Positions 53,864 through 63,171 of a stretch of 64,000 nucleotides of DNA are shown in pieces (position 1 is the stretch's first letter; each line of letters starts with the position of its first letter). The notes under the pieces are model-generated. The model made no database searches, was not told where the DNA came from, and saw nothing but the letters and a program-made list of their open reading frames with translations. Both the position numbers and the translations under genes were made by a program. This DNA is from an uncultured Alcaligenaceae bacterium (GTDB lineage: Bacteria > Pseudomonadota > Gammaproteobacteria > Burkholderiales > Burkholderiaceae_B). The DNA lies in contig CALKIR010000025.1 in NCBI GenBank assembly GCA_937995985.1, positions 71,006 to 135,005 on the forward strand. The letters run 5' to 3'.

Positions 53864-55228
53864 ATGGCCAAAAAACAAAATTCTTATCACATACAGCCAC
53901 CACGCCAGCCCCAAAGGCGAGGCTTTGTTGCTGCGGCCACAACCCTACTGCTTTTTCCTATTATCCCGCGTTTGGCTCATGCCGCTCAGGTTGTTGCCGT
54001 TCGTACTTGGCCGGCTGATGAATACACCCGCGTCACCCTTGAGTTAGGCTCTGAGCTCAAAACAGAACACTTCACCCTCACTAATCCCGACCGTTTAGTG
54101 GTGGATTTACATGGGGTGCAGCTAAATCATACCCTGCAGCAGCTCAATGGAATGGTACAGCCTAATGATCCATACATTGCAGGGGTTCGCGTGGGGCAAA
54201 ATACTCCTGATGTGGTGCGACTTGTTTTGGACCTCAAGCAACCTATTGCGCCTCAGGTATTTACCCTCAAGCCAGTAGGAGAGTACCAATACCGCTTTGT
54301 TATTGATCTATATCCTTTGGTCGCACAAGATCCTATTCTTGCATTACAGCAGCAGTTTGACGATGACGATCCCTTAGCCGCTGTACTCGAAGAGTTGGCC
54401 ATGAATCAAGCACCCAGCACTTCAGTACCCAAAGTACAGGGACAAAAGACTCCTCCTCCGCCCAAACCTGCTCCTAATGTGGCCAAAAAGCCTACCCCAC
54501 CTCCTACCAAGAGCGCGCCGAGCCAGCGCCCCGTACTGATTGCCATCGATCCTGGGCATGGGGGGGAGGATCCTGGGGCTATTGGTCCCAGTGGCACACG
54601 CGAAAAAGATGTGGTTTTGCAAATTGCACGGCGCCTGCAAAAGCATATTGATGCACAACCTAATATGCGTGCCTACCTGACTCGTGATGGTGACTATTTT
54701 GTTCCCCTGCATGTACGGGTCCAAAAGGCACGACGAGTGCAGGCCGATCTATTTGTTTCCATTCATGCCGATGCTTGGATCAAACCAACTGCTCGGGGCT
54801 CCTCGGTCTACGCCCTCTCCCAAAATGGAGCCAGTAGCGCCGCAGCTCGCTGGTTGGCCAACAAAGAAAATGAGGCGGATTTAGTAGGCGGCATCAATGT
54901 CAAATCGCATGACAAGCACGTTGCCCAGGTATTGCTTGACCTCTCTACCGCAGCACAAATCAATGACTCACTCCGTGTGGGCACACAGGTGCTTAATAAT
55001 CTAGGTAAAATCAACCGCCTGCACAAACGCCAGGTAGAGCGGGCCAATTTCGCTGTTTTGCGCTCTCCCGATATTCCCTCTATCTTGGTAGAAACAGCGT
55101 TTATCAGTAACCCCGAAGAGGAGCGCCTCTTGCGCAGCAGCGCACACCAAGAAAAGCTTGCCAAAGCTATCCTATCGGGCATCCAAGGCTATTTCCAATC
55201 GGGAGCAGCTTTAGCTCAGCGCACCTAA
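53864..55228 (+). CDS. amiC: N-acetylmuramoyl-L-alanine amidase AmiC with Tat signal
   Basis: AmiC splits septal peptidoglycan during daughter-cell separation. The 454-residue precursor starts with a twin-arginine signal (QRRGFVAAATTLLLF, cut near AHAAQ), so it should be exported folded by Tat like the E. coli protein. An AMIN domain for septum targeting covers residues about 45-155, then a proline-rich linker (about 190-222), then the Amidase_3 zinc domain with IAIDPGHGGEDPGAIG, SIHADAW and VETAFISNPEEE. It converges on dedA with a four-base overlap. Confidence 0.94.
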   Translation: MAKKQNSYHIQPPRQPQRRGFVAAATTLLLFPIIPRLAHAAQVVAVRTWPADEYTRVTLELGSELKTEHFTLTNPDRLVVDLHGVQLNHTLQQLNGMVQPNDPYIAGVRVGQNTPDVVRLVLDLKQPIAPQVFTLKPVGEYQYRFVIDLYPLVAQDPILALQQQFDDDDPLAAVLEELAMNQAPSTSVPKVQGQKTPPPPKPAPNVAKKPTPPPTKSAPSQRPVLIAIDPGHGGEDPGAIGPSGTREKDVVLQIARRLQKHIDAQPNMRAYLTRDGDYFVPLHVRVQKARRVQADLFVSIHADAWIKPTARGSSVYALSQNGASSAAARWLANKENEADLVGGINVKSHDKHVAQVLLDLSTAAQINDSLRVGTQVLNNLGKINRLHKRQVERANFAVLRSPDIPSILVETAFISNPEEERLLRSSAHQEKLAKAILSGIQGYFQSGAALAQRT

Positions 55229-55875
55229 GAGCGCTGTGAGCGAGCCCATGCATGGCGCCCCAGGCGCCACAACACTCCCAGTAATACGGGAACCGCAGCG
55301 GCTCCTATTCCAACCAATACAATAGTATTGAGATGATCGCGAATAATGGGAATATGACCAAAGAAATAGCCCAAACTAATTAATCCGAAAATCCATAAAC
55401 AGGCTCCAGAAATATTATAAAACTGGAACCAACCCCGATGCATCTGCCCCACTCCCGCTACAAAAGGAGCAAAGGTGCGAAACAACGGCAAAAAGCGCGA
55501 CAGCACCAAGGTCTTTCCCCCATGCTTTTCATAAAAAGCATGAGTCTTGACCAAAGCCTTGCGGTCCAAAAAGCGTGACTCTTCGGTAAACACACGAGGC
55601 CCAATATAGCGCCCAATATGATAGTTAACTGTGTTTCCTAATATGGCAGCCACGACTAACAGCAGACTCAGCACCATGGGGTCCAACGATCCAGCAGCTG
55701 CAAACGCCCCCGCGATAAACAACAAAGAATCCCCGGGTAAAAAAGGAAAAATAACCAGCCCAGTTTCACTAAAAATGATGCAAAACAATATGAGATAAAT
55801 CCATGCCCCATATTGCTCGACCCACAGACCCAGATACTGGTCTATTTGTAATAACATGGTAAGTATTTCTGGCAT
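55225..55875 (-). CDS. DedA family membrane protein
   Basis: This 216-residue inner-membrane protein has the DedA/SNARE-associated fold with about six hydrophobic segments, including the conserved FPFLPGDSLLFIAG with the acidic residue, NYHIGRYIG and GKTLVLSRFLPLFRTFAPFVAG with the family arginines. DedA proteins include the undecaprenyl phosphate flippases and affect membrane potential and envelope stability. It stands alone, diverging from mutL. Confidence 0.92.
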   Translation of the reverse strand: MPEILTMLLQIDQYLGLWVEQYGAWIYLILFCIIFSETGLVIFPFLPGDSLLFIAGAFAAAGSLDPMVLSLLLVVAAILGNTVNYHIGRYIGPRVFTEESRFLDRKALVKTHAFYEKHGGKTLVLSRFLPLFRTFAPFVAGVGQMHRGWFQFYNISGACLWIFGLISLGYFFGHIPIIRDHLNTIVLVGIGAAAVPVLLGVLWRLGRHAWARSQRS

Positions 55876-55973
55876 CAGGCTACCGCCTTTAAAAAATAAT
55901 TGTTCTGATCTATGTTTTAATAATCAGCCTACTTAATGCTGTAAACCGTAAAGAATACTGTATTTTAACCCTT

Positions 55974-57794
55974 ATGTCTGCATATCGCCCGATACACCCT
56001 CTCAGCCCTACTTTAGTCAACCAAATAGCAGCTGGAGAGGTCATTGAACGCCCTGCTTCTGTACTAAAAGAGTTAGTTGAAAACAGCATCGATGCCCATG
56101 CCACGCACATTGAGATTCGTTTGGATGGAGGGGGCATCCGCCGCATCGCAGTCAGTGATGACGGCCATGGTATTGCTGTTGATGATCTGCCCCTTGCCTT
56201 GCAAGCCCATGCCACCAGCAAAATTTCTTCACTCGCTGATTTAGAGCAGGTGGGCTCCATGGGCTTTAGGGGTGAGGCCCTACCTTCTATTGCCTCAGTG
56301 TCCTATCTTCATTTGAGCTCACGTACAGCAGATAGTGAGCATGCGTGGGCCATTACGGGCCCAGACCAAGCGCCCGAACCCACCAGCGGCCCCCCTGGAA
56401 CCCGCGTCGAAGTACGAGCCCTATTTGATAAAGTGCCTGCACGTAGAAAATTTCTACGTACTGAGCGTACAGAATATGGTCATTGCTTACTCACCCTGAA
56501 AAGAATTGCCTTAGCGCACCCCCATATTCATTTTCGTTTAACACACAACCAAAAGCTTGTAGAAAATTGGCCCGCAGGTAATTTTGCGCAGCGCTTCAAA
56601 GACATCTTAGGCAAAGACTTTATCATGCACTCGGTGCCCTTAGAATGCGACCATGAGCATATTCAACTCTTTGGACGCATTATCCGTCCAGAACATGCCC
56701 ACACTAAAGAACCACAATTACTCTACGTTAATGGACGCTTTGTGCGCGACTATCGGTTACAACATGCCATTCGGCAAGCATACCGCGACATTCTCCATGG
56801 AGATCGGCAACCTACCTTTGTGCTCTTTTTATATGTTGATCCCAAAGAGGTCGATGTAAACGTACACCCAGCCAAACATGAGGTGCGCTTTCGCAATGAT
56901 GGGGCGGTGTACCGTTTTGTCCTCGATAATTTAACTCACACCTTAGCTCAATTACCTGTGGGCGAAGAGGCCGTGCTGCACACCCGCCCCGATCCCTCAC
57001 CCTCGCCCGCTCCTGCCCCTCGTTCGCACCATCAATCTGCACTGCCTTTGTCTCCTCAACGCCACTCTGATCAGGCATGGCAAACATTATATGAGCCCTT
57101 ACCTGCCCCTTCTCCCCAGGCAGCATACACCACAACTGATTCTGCTCTCCCTGATTCCCACACCCCCGATCTTCCCGCTGCCCCTAACGATGGCCCCTCC
57201 ACCGAGGCAGACTATCCTCTTGGCATGGCCATTGCCCAATTACATGGGATTTATATCTTGTCTCAAACTCGAGATGGGCTTCTGCTCATCGATATGCATG
57301 CCGCTCATGAACGTGTTGTCTATGAGCGTATGAAACAAAAATACCAAGATGCAACCCTGATAAGCCAAGAGCTTCTGGTTCCCGTGGTCATGCAATTGAA
57401 TGAAACAGAAATGGGCATTTTAGAAGAGCATCAAGAAACCCTTACCAAACTTGGCTTACGTATCAGCCCCAGTGGCCCCCAGCATATTAGTGTACGCTCC
57501 GTACCGGCCATGCTTAGTCAAGGCAATATTGAGCGCATGGTGCGCGAGGTATTGGTCGAGCTTAATGAGTTTGGACACAGCTCCTTAGTAGAAGAGCAGC
57601 ACCACCAACTGCTCGCAACCATGGCCTGTCATGGCTCAGTCCGTGCACACCGACGCCTGAGCCTTGATGAAATGAATGCTCTATTACGCGATATGGAGCG
57701 CACAGACCGAGCAGGACTTTGTAATCATGGGCGTCCCACGTGGCATTTTTGGCATTTAAATGATTTAGATAAACTTTTTTTACGCGGACAATAA
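55974..57794 (+). CDS. mutL: DNA mismatch repair protein MutL, endonuclease type
   Basis: MutL links mismatch recognition by MutS to strand cleavage. The 606-residue protein has the GHKL ATPase in its first 330 residues (NQIAAGEVIERPASVLKEL, DDGHGI, GFRGEALPSI), a proline-rich linker (about 340-410) and the C-terminal dimerisation domain. The latter has DMHAAHERVVYE, which fits the endonuclease motif DxHAxxExxxxE, plus ACHGSVRA and CNHGRP, so it should nick DNA itself. miaA follows 12 bases later, as in E. coli. Confidence 0.97.
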   Translation: MSAYRPIHPLSPTLVNQIAAGEVIERPASVLKELVENSIDAHATHIEIRLDGGGIRRIAVSDDGHGIAVDDLPLALQAHATSKISSLADLEQVGSMGFRGEALPSIASVSYLHLSSRTADSEHAWAITGPDQAPEPTSGPPGTRVEVRALFDKVPARRKFLRTERTEYGHCLLTLKRIALAHPHIHFRLTHNQKLVENWPAGNFAQRFKDILGKDFIMHSVPLECDHEHIQLFGRIIRPEHAHTKEPQLLYVNGRFVRDYRLQHAIRQAYRDILHGDRQPTFVLFLYVDPKEVDVNVHPAKHEVRFRNDGAVYRFVLDNLTHTLAQLPVGEEAVLHTRPDPSPSPAPAPRSHHQSALPLSPQRHSDQAWQTLYEPLPAPSPQAAYTTTDSALPDSHTPDLPAAPNDGPSTEADYPLGMAIAQLHGIYILSQTRDGLLLIDMHAAHERVVYERMKQKYQDATLISQELLVPVVMQLNETEMGILEEHQETLTKLGLRISPSGPQHISVRSVPAMLSQGNIERMVREVLVELNEFGHSSLVEEQHHQLLATMACHGSVRAHRRLSLDEMNALLRDMERTDRAGLCNHGRPTWHFWHLNDLDKLFLRGQ

Positions 57795-57806
57795 TCCCAC
57801 AACACA

Positions 57807-58742
57807 ATGGATATGCACCCTGTAGTTTTTCTTATTGGCCCTACTGCTGCGGGCAAAAGCGCAGCAAGTCTTGCTCTGGCCAAGCACTGGCCAATTGAAA
57901 TTATCGCCATGGATTCCGCGACCATCTACCGCGGCATGGATATTGGCACGGCTAAACCCAGTCTATCAGAGCGTCAAGCCATCCCGCATCACCTACTCGA
58001 TATTGTGGATCCTGCAGAAAGCTATGATGTCGCTAGTTTTGTAGCAGATTGCGTACGCCTCGTGCATGCTATTCAACAACGCGGACATCGTGCAGTCATT
58101 TGCGGGGGAACCATGATGTATTACCATGCCTTAACCCGTGGCTTAAGCCCCGTACCAGCCAGCACAGAAGAGGTTCGCGCATCGGTGTCAGCCCAAGCCA
58201 AGCAATATGGTTGGCCTGCTCTACATCACCGCCTCACTCAATTGGATCCTGAGCTTGCACAGCGCATCGCCCCAAATGACAGCCAACGCATTGGCCGCGC
58301 TATAGAGGTGTATGAGCAAACGGGTATTCCGCTCTCTGTTTGGCAAAAAAAACCACGCCACCGCGAATTCCAATTTCCCTTTTTAACCCTCAGCATAGAG
58401 CCGCTACAAAGACAACACCTCCACCCACGTATTCGAGAGCGCTTTCTTAGCATGATGCAAGCGGGCTTTTTAGAAGAGGTGCAGCGCCTTTTTCAACGCG
58501 GAGATCTACACGACCAGCTGCCTTCTATACGCTCGGTCGGTTATCGGCAATTATGGCATCATCTGCTTGGCCATTACGATTTAGATACGGCTGTAGAAAA
58601 GGGGATTCATGCCACAGAACAATTGGCCAAAAGACAAATGACCTGGCTGCGCTCATTGCCAGAACGCCACTCTATTGACTGCCTCAGCAACGAGGTAGGC
58701 GATCAGGTTTTAAAACAGGTCCACGCACACTGGGCACACTAA
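57807..58742 (+). CDS. miaA: tRNA dimethylallyltransferase MiaA
   Basis: MiaA adds an isopentenyl group to A37 of tRNAs that read codons starting with U. The 311-residue protein has the P-loop FLIGPTAAGKSAASLAL, DSATIYRGMDIGTAKPS, GGTMMYYHALTRGL, NDSQRIGRAIEVYE and RSVGYRQLWHHL. It follows mutL closely and converges on purM. A hairpin covers its stop codon. Confidence 0.97.
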   Translation: MDMHPVVFLIGPTAAGKSAASLALAKHWPIEIIAMDSATIYRGMDIGTAKPSLSERQAIPHHLLDIVDPAESYDVASFVADCVRLVHAIQQRGHRAVICGGTMMYYHALTRGLSPVPASTEEVRASVSAQAKQYGWPALHHRLTQLDPELAQRIAPNDSQRIGRAIEVYEQTGIPLSVWQKKPRHREFQFPFLTLSIEPLQRQHLHPRIRERFLSMMQAGFLEEVQRLFQRGDLHDQLPSIRSVGYRQLWHHLLGHYDLDTAVEKGIHATEQLAKRQMTWLRSLPERHSIDCLSNEVGDQVLKQVHAHWAH

Positions 58743-58753
58743 GGTGCCCAGTG
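58728..58753. terminator. Hairpin over the miaA stop codon
   Basis: CACTGGGCAC (58728-58737) pairs perfectly with GTGCCCAGTG (58744-58753) around a six-base loop that contains the first bases of the stop codon. GTTATTT follows on the plus strand. It is probably a shared terminator for the convergent miaA and purM, though T-tracts are weak. Confidence 0.5.
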
Positions 58754-58758
58754 GTTAT

Positions 58759-59823
58759 TTACACTATCTGCAGCCGCTGGGCCGCCTCTGTCGCGGGGTT
58801 ATTCACTACCTGCCCCAGAGTGATCACCTGCTCGCCATTTTCCTGTAGCGTGCGAGAGACCGCATCCACATGCTCTTGAGGGACAATAACAACCATCCCA
58901 ATGCCACAATTAAATACGCGGCGCATTTCCTCATCTGCTACCTGGCCCTGCTCCTGCAGCCATTGAAACAGCTCGGGCATCTGCCATGCTGCGCTTTCTA
59001 TTTGGACGCCCAAGCCACTAGGCAGAATTCGTGGAATATTTTCACTCAGCCCCCCTCCGGTAATATGGGCCATACCTTTAATGGCACCAGGATGGGCTTT
59101 TAACGCCGCCAATAGCGAACGCACATAGATACGGGTTGGCGCCATGATTAAATCAGCTAAGGACTGTCCGTTGAGCTGATCCTCTGCAGTGGCCCCGACT
59201 CGCTCCAAAATCTTTCTAATCAGCGAATAACCATTGGAATGAGGTCCACTTGAGGACAAACCCAACACACTATCACCAGCCTGAATGTGCCGCCCATCGA
59301 TAATGTCCTCTTTTTCTACGATGCCTACAGCAAAACCAGCTAAATCGTACTCGCCCTCGGGATACATCCCTGGCATTTCCGCTGTTTCACCGCCAATCAG
59401 CGCACAACCCGCTTGGGCACAGCCTTCGGCAATCCCAGCAATCACCTCAGTGGCCGTCTCAACAGATAGCACACCACAGGCAAAATAGTCTAAAAAGTAC
59501 AACGGTTCTGCACCCTGCACTAGAATATCGTTGACACTCATCGCTACGAGGTCTATACCCACTGTACGATGACGCTGCCAGTCAAATGCCAGACGCAATT
59601 TGGTGCCCACCCCATCAGTACCTGAAACCAATACTGGTTGACGGTACCCAGCGGGAATCTCGAATAAGGCCCCAAACCCGCCTAGGCCTGACAGCACGCC
59701 CGGGCGCATGGTGCGCTCCACTAAGGGCTTAATACGTTGCACAAGGGCTTCGCCGGTATCAATATCAACACCAGCATCCCTGTAAGTTAAAGGTGTTTGA
59801 GATGTCACAGTTTTCTTTGTCAT
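58759..59823 (-). CDS. purM: Phosphoribosylformylglycinamidine cyclo-ligase PurM
   Basis: PurM closes the imidazole ring (AIR synthesis) in purine biosynthesis. The 354-residue protein starts MTKKTVTSQ, then LTYRDAGVDIDTGEALV, SGTDGVGTKLRLAF, GGETAEMPGMYPEGEYDLAGF and ITGGGLSENIPRILP. The ATG at 59823 gives the usual length. It diverges from hda, a common betaproteobacterial arrangement. Confidence 0.97.
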   Translation of the reverse strand: MTKKTVTSQTPLTYRDAGVDIDTGEALVQRIKPLVERTMRPGVLSGLGGFGALFEIPAGYRQPVLVSGTDGVGTKLRLAFDWQRHRTVGIDLVAMSVNDILVQGAEPLYFLDYFACGVLSVETATEVIAGIAEGCAQAGCALIGGETAEMPGMYPEGEYDLAGFAVGIVEKEDIIDGRHIQAGDSVLGLSSSGPHSNGYSLIRKILERVGATAEDQLNGQSLADLIMAPTRIYVRSLLAALKAHPGAIKGMAHITGGGLSENIPRILPSGLGVQIESAAWQMPELFQWLQEQGQVADEEMRRVFNCGIGMVVIVPQEHVDAVSRTLQENGEQVITLGQVVNNPATEAAQRLQIV

Positions 59824-59877
59824 GAACTTTGCCACGGGATGTAAAAAAATACTAAGTTGGATAGAATTGTACGACAC

Positions 59878-60582
59878 ATGCACCAACAATTGATTCTGGA
59901 TATCTCTCCAGCCCCTCAGCCGACCCTAGAAAATTATATTGTCGGCACTAACCAACAGGCTTTGGCCGCACTCCAAGAGTGCCGGCCTGGGCGTGCCATT
60001 TACCTTTGGGGGGTACAAGGCGTAGGCCGGACCCACTTGCTCAAAGCTATGGCTCATGCACGTCAGGGGCTTTACTTTAGTGCATTTACTCCCTCCGCGC
60101 AGCTGTTGCGTTTTGCCCAAGACGACACCCCCTTACCCCCTTTACTGGCCATTGATGATGTAGACCTACTCAACACGGCAGCCCAAAATGCACTGTTTGG
60201 TATTTACAACCGCTGGCGATTATTACAGGGCACCAAGCACGCATTTATTATCCTAACGGCAGGAGCCAAAGCGCCTCTCCATCTAACGCTGCGCGATGAT
60301 CTCCGCACTCGATTGGCATGGGACTTGGTCTTTTACCTTGAACAACTCTCTGATGAGGCGCGTGCCCAAGCCATTCATAACCGCGCTCAAGCCCGTGGTT
60401 TACAATTAAGTCCTGAGGTGGTGCGTTGGATGCTAACTCACTACTCTCGTAATATGAGCCGCTTGAGCGCCTTGGTCGATGCCTTAGACCACCACTCGCT
60501 GGTGCACAAACGTGCTATTACCATTCCTTTTTTACGCCAATTATTGGCCAAACACACTGCTGCAAAACCTTATCATGACTAA
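59878..60582 (+). CDS. hda: DnaA regulatory inactivator Hda
   Basis: Hda, bound to the DNA-loaded sliding clamp, stimulates ATP hydrolysis by DnaA and so prevents extra initiation. The 234-residue AAA+ protein has the N-terminal clamp-binding QLILDI (Q-L-x-L-D), Walker A WGVQGVGRTHLLKA, Walker B LLAIDDVDLL, sensor 1 LTAGAKAPL and RDDLRTRLAW. I chose the ATG at 59878, which places the clamp motif at residues 3-8. The next gene overlaps it by eight bases. Confidence 0.92.
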   Translation: MHQQLILDISPAPQPTLENYIVGTNQQALAALQECRPGRAIYLWGVQGVGRTHLLKAMAHARQGLYFSAFTPSAQLLRFAQDDTPLPPLLAIDDVDLLNTAAQNALFGIYNRWRLLQGTKHAFIILTAGAKAPLHLTLRDDLRTRLAWDLVFYLEQLSDEARAQAIHNRAQARGLQLSPEVVRWMLTHYSRNMSRLSALVDALDHHSLVHKRAITIPFLRQLLAKHTAAKPYHD

Positions 60583-61261
60583 ATCAAACAATCTTGCTTT
60601 ATTTGACTTGGATCACACCTTATTACCCTTAGATAGTGATTATCACTGGGCAGATTTTTTAGCGCGTTCCGGCCATGTTGGGGACCCCGATACTGCGTTG
60701 CGCCGTAATGATGAGCTCATGCAACGCTATAACGAGGGTAATTTAAGCGCCGAAGAGTCTTTTGAATTCATGTTAGGTCTTATCGCAAACCGTCCGCTTT
60801 CGGAGCTGCAACAGTGGCATGCTGAATATATGCGCACCATCATTTTGCCTGCTATAACCGAAGCAGCCACAAATTTACTCAAAACACACCAAGATAATGG
60901 AGATCTGTGCGCCATTGTCACGGCCACCAACGAGTTTGTAACCGCTCCTATTGCTGAAGCCTTAGGCGTTCCCCATTTAATTGCTACTATTCCTGAGCGC
61001 GCTGGCGACTTCTTTACTGGCCGCGTTGCTGGAGTAGCCAGTTATCAGGCAGGAAAAATCACCCGAGTGGATGAATGGCTACAAAGCTTAGGCCTACAAC
61101 GTGATGATTTTGAGCGCATTTGGTTTTATAGTGATTCCATTAATGATCTCCCCTTGCTCGAGGCAGTCAGTGATCCCGTCGCCACAAACCCGTGCCCTCA
61201 ATTGCGTGCGCATGCGACCGCAAAGGGGTGGACAATCCTTGACTTATTTTCTACGCAATAA
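60575..61261 (+). CDS. HAD family phosphatase, SerB-like subfamily IB
   Basis: This 228-residue phosphatase has motif I ALFDLDHTLLPLDSDYHW, with a helical cap (about residues 25-90), motif II CAIVTATNEFV, the lysine in YQAGKI and motif III FYSDSINDLPLLEAV. It belongs to HAD-IB, which includes phosphoserine and histidinol-phosphate phosphatases. Its place between hda and pcnB is conserved in Burkholderiales, but the substrate is not settled. It overlaps hda by eight bases. Confidence 0.9.
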   Translation: MTKSNNLALFDLDHTLLPLDSDYHWADFLARSGHVGDPDTALRRNDELMQRYNEGNLSAEESFEFMLGLIANRPLSELQQWHAEYMRTIILPAITEAATNLLKTHQDNGDLCAIVTATNEFVTAPIAEALGVPHLIATIPERAGDFFTGRVAGVASYQAGKITRVDEWLQSLGLQRDDFERIWFYSDSINDLPLLEAVSDPVATNPCPQLRAHATAKGWTILDLFSTQ

Positions 61262-61306
61262 TTTGTTTCTCCTTGTTTTCTGTTGAGCGCCCTCAAAAAT
61301 TATTTT

Positions 61307-62641
61307 ATGTTGACCCGAAAAATAAAAAATTTCGTTCGACGTGTTTTGAAACCCACTGCCCCTACTCCTTTGCGTATTCCGGCTGAAGAACACAAAATTA
61401 ATAAACGCCATGTTTCACGTCATGCCATCAAAGTATGTGAGGTATTACAGGCCCATGGCTTTGAGGCTTATGTAGTTGGCGGCGCCGTACGCGATCTGTT
61501 GGTGGGTATTCAACCTAAAGATTTCGATGTGGCAACTAACGCCACGCCAGAGCAAATCCGCCCGCTCTTTAGGCGGGCCTTTATTATTGGCCGTCGTTTC
61601 AAACTCGTGCATGTGGTATTTGGTCGAGAGGTTATAGAAACCTCTACCTTTCGCGCTGCGTCCAGCAAGGGCAACCATACTGATCAGCATGGGCGCATCC
61701 TAAGAGACAATGTCTACGGCAGCTTGCGCGATGATGCCACCCGCCGTGACTTTACTTTTAATGCTCTATATTATGACCCTCGCACAGAAGAGGTCATTGA
61801 TTTCCATCGAGGCGTAGACGATCTCAGAAATCATGTGGTGCGCATCATTGGCGATCCTGAAACACGTTACCGCGAGGATCCCGTACGCATGCTACGCGCC
61901 GTTCGTTTCGCTGCTAAGCTCGAGGCGCGCATTGATCCTGCGACCCATGCCCCTATTAACAAGCTTGCTCATCTTGTCGACAATGTGCCCACTTCTCGGC
62001 GCTTTGATGAGGCCATCAAATTACTCAGTTGCGGCCAAGCTATGGACTGTTTAAAGCGTCTGGCTGACGAGGGGCTCGTTCATTATATTTTCCCCTCCTT
62101 TCCACAACTGTATGCACAGGCAGACAGCGCACGTTTTCTGGAGCTGGCTTTTGAGCGTACCGACCATCGCGTCCGCACTGGCCAATCCATCAGCCCGAGC
62201 TTTTTATTTGCGGCTTTACTGTGGCCTTTTGTACGCACACAGTGGCATAAAGAGCAAAGTGCAGGCACCCCTCCTATTCCTGCTATGGCCAATGCCTGTG
62301 CCCAAGTACTCGATACTCATGCTGCTGAGATGGCCATACAACGTCGGTTTCAATCAGATATGCGTGAAATATGGTTCATGCAGGCTCGTTTTCATCGCGT
62401 GAACAATCGCGCTATTTGGCGTATGATTGAGCAACCTCGCTTTAGGGCTGCTGTTGATTTCTTGCAATTACGTGCTGCAGCGCGTGAATGTGATAGTGTC
62501 GAGGCCCAATGGTGGATGGATCTAGCAGATAGCAACCATGAGGCACGTGCCGAACTGATCGCGCAGCGTGCCCCAGCCAGAAAGTCCGCCCGACGCCGCC
62601 CACGACGTCGTCGCGGACGTGCGGCAAAAAACAACCGATGA
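61307..62641 (+). CDS. pcnB: Poly(A) polymerase I, PcnB
   Basis: PcnB adds 3' poly(A) tails that promote RNA decay. The 444-residue protein has the nucleotidyltransferase signature YVVGGAVRDLLVGIQPKDFDVATNATPEQI, RRDFTFNALYYD, and RYREDPVRMLRAVRFAAKL, then a helical body and a highly basic tail with RRRPRRRRGRAAKNNR. The ATG at 61307 is chosen; a TTG eight codons earlier is possible. It is the class I bacterial type, not the CCA-adding enzyme, judging by length and the basic tail. Confidence 0.93.
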   Translation: MLTRKIKNFVRRVLKPTAPTPLRIPAEEHKINKRHVSRHAIKVCEVLQAHGFEAYVVGGAVRDLLVGIQPKDFDVATNATPEQIRPLFRRAFIIGRRFKLVHVVFGREVIETSTFRAASSKGNHTDQHGRILRDNVYGSLRDDATRRDFTFNALYYDPRTEEVIDFHRGVDDLRNHVVRIIGDPETRYREDPVRMLRAVRFAAKLEARIDPATHAPINKLAHLVDNVPTSRRFDEAIKLLSCGQAMDCLKRLADEGLVHYIFPSFPQLYAQADSARFLELAFERTDHRVRTGQSISPSFLFAALLWPFVRTQWHKEQSAGTPPIPAMANACAQVLDTHAAEMAIQRRFQSDMREIWFMQARFHRVNNRAIWRMIEQPRFRAAVDFLQLRAAARECDSVEAQWWMDLADSNHEARAELIAQRAPARKSARRRPRRRRGRAAKNNR

Positions 62642-62658
62642 ACACCAATTCATAATTC

Positions 62659-63162
62659 ATGATCCCGCCCATGGTAACCGCCTACATTGCTCTTGGAGCC
62701 AATCTCGGAAACCCTTTGCAAACACTGCGCCAAGCCTGCCAAGACATTGCGACTTTGCCCAATTCACAGCCCATTGCTTATTCGCGCATTTATCGCAGCG
62801 CCCCGGTTGAGGCAAGCGGTCCTGATTTTTTTAATGCTGTACTGAGCATTCACACTCAATTACAGGCACACAGCTTGCTGCAGCATCTACAAGCCCTAGA
62901 AAATAAGTACGGACGACAAAGAAGTTATCACAACGCGCCCCGTACCTTAGATCTTGATTTATTATTGTATGGCAACGAATTAATACACACGCCCACACTT
63001 ACTGTGCCACACCCACGGATGCATTTAAGGGCCTTTGTACTCATGCCTTTGGCTGATATCGCCCCTAATATGCGTTTAGCACAAGGCTCTATTGCACACT
63101 TGCTTACCCAGTGTAGTGACCAAGCCATAGAGCCTCTTGATGACCCTTTAACTTACCCTTAA
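62659..63162 (+). CDS. folK: 2-amino-4-hydroxy-6-hydroxymethyldihydropteridine diphosphokinase FolK
   Basis: FolK pyrophosphorylates the pterin just before the FolP step in folate synthesis. The 167-residue protein has AYIALGANLGNPLQTL, YRSAPVEASGPDFFNAVLSI, and the signature RTLDLDLLLYGN followed by VPHPRMHLRAFVLMPLADIAP. An ATG at 62671 would give a more typical N-terminus. It follows pcnB by 17 bases, a typical pairing. folP is elsewhere in the window at 28839. Confidence 0.95.
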   Translation: MIPPMVTAYIALGANLGNPLQTLRQACQDIATLPNSQPIAYSRIYRSAPVEASGPDFFNAVLSIHTQLQAHSLLQHLQALENKYGRQRSYHNAPRTLDLDLLLYGNELIHTPTLTVPHPRMHLRAFVLMPLADIAPNMRLAQGSIAHLLTQCSDQAIEPLDDPLTYP

Positions 63163-63171
63163 GGAGCATTT

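Noticed and set aside
53670..54047. A 125-codon open frame overlapping the end of tsaE and the start of amiC
   Set aside because: It starts at a TTG inside the tsaE stop region, overlaps amiC by more than 180 bases in another frame, and its translation shows no recognisable family. The gap holds a promoter-like TATAAT instead.
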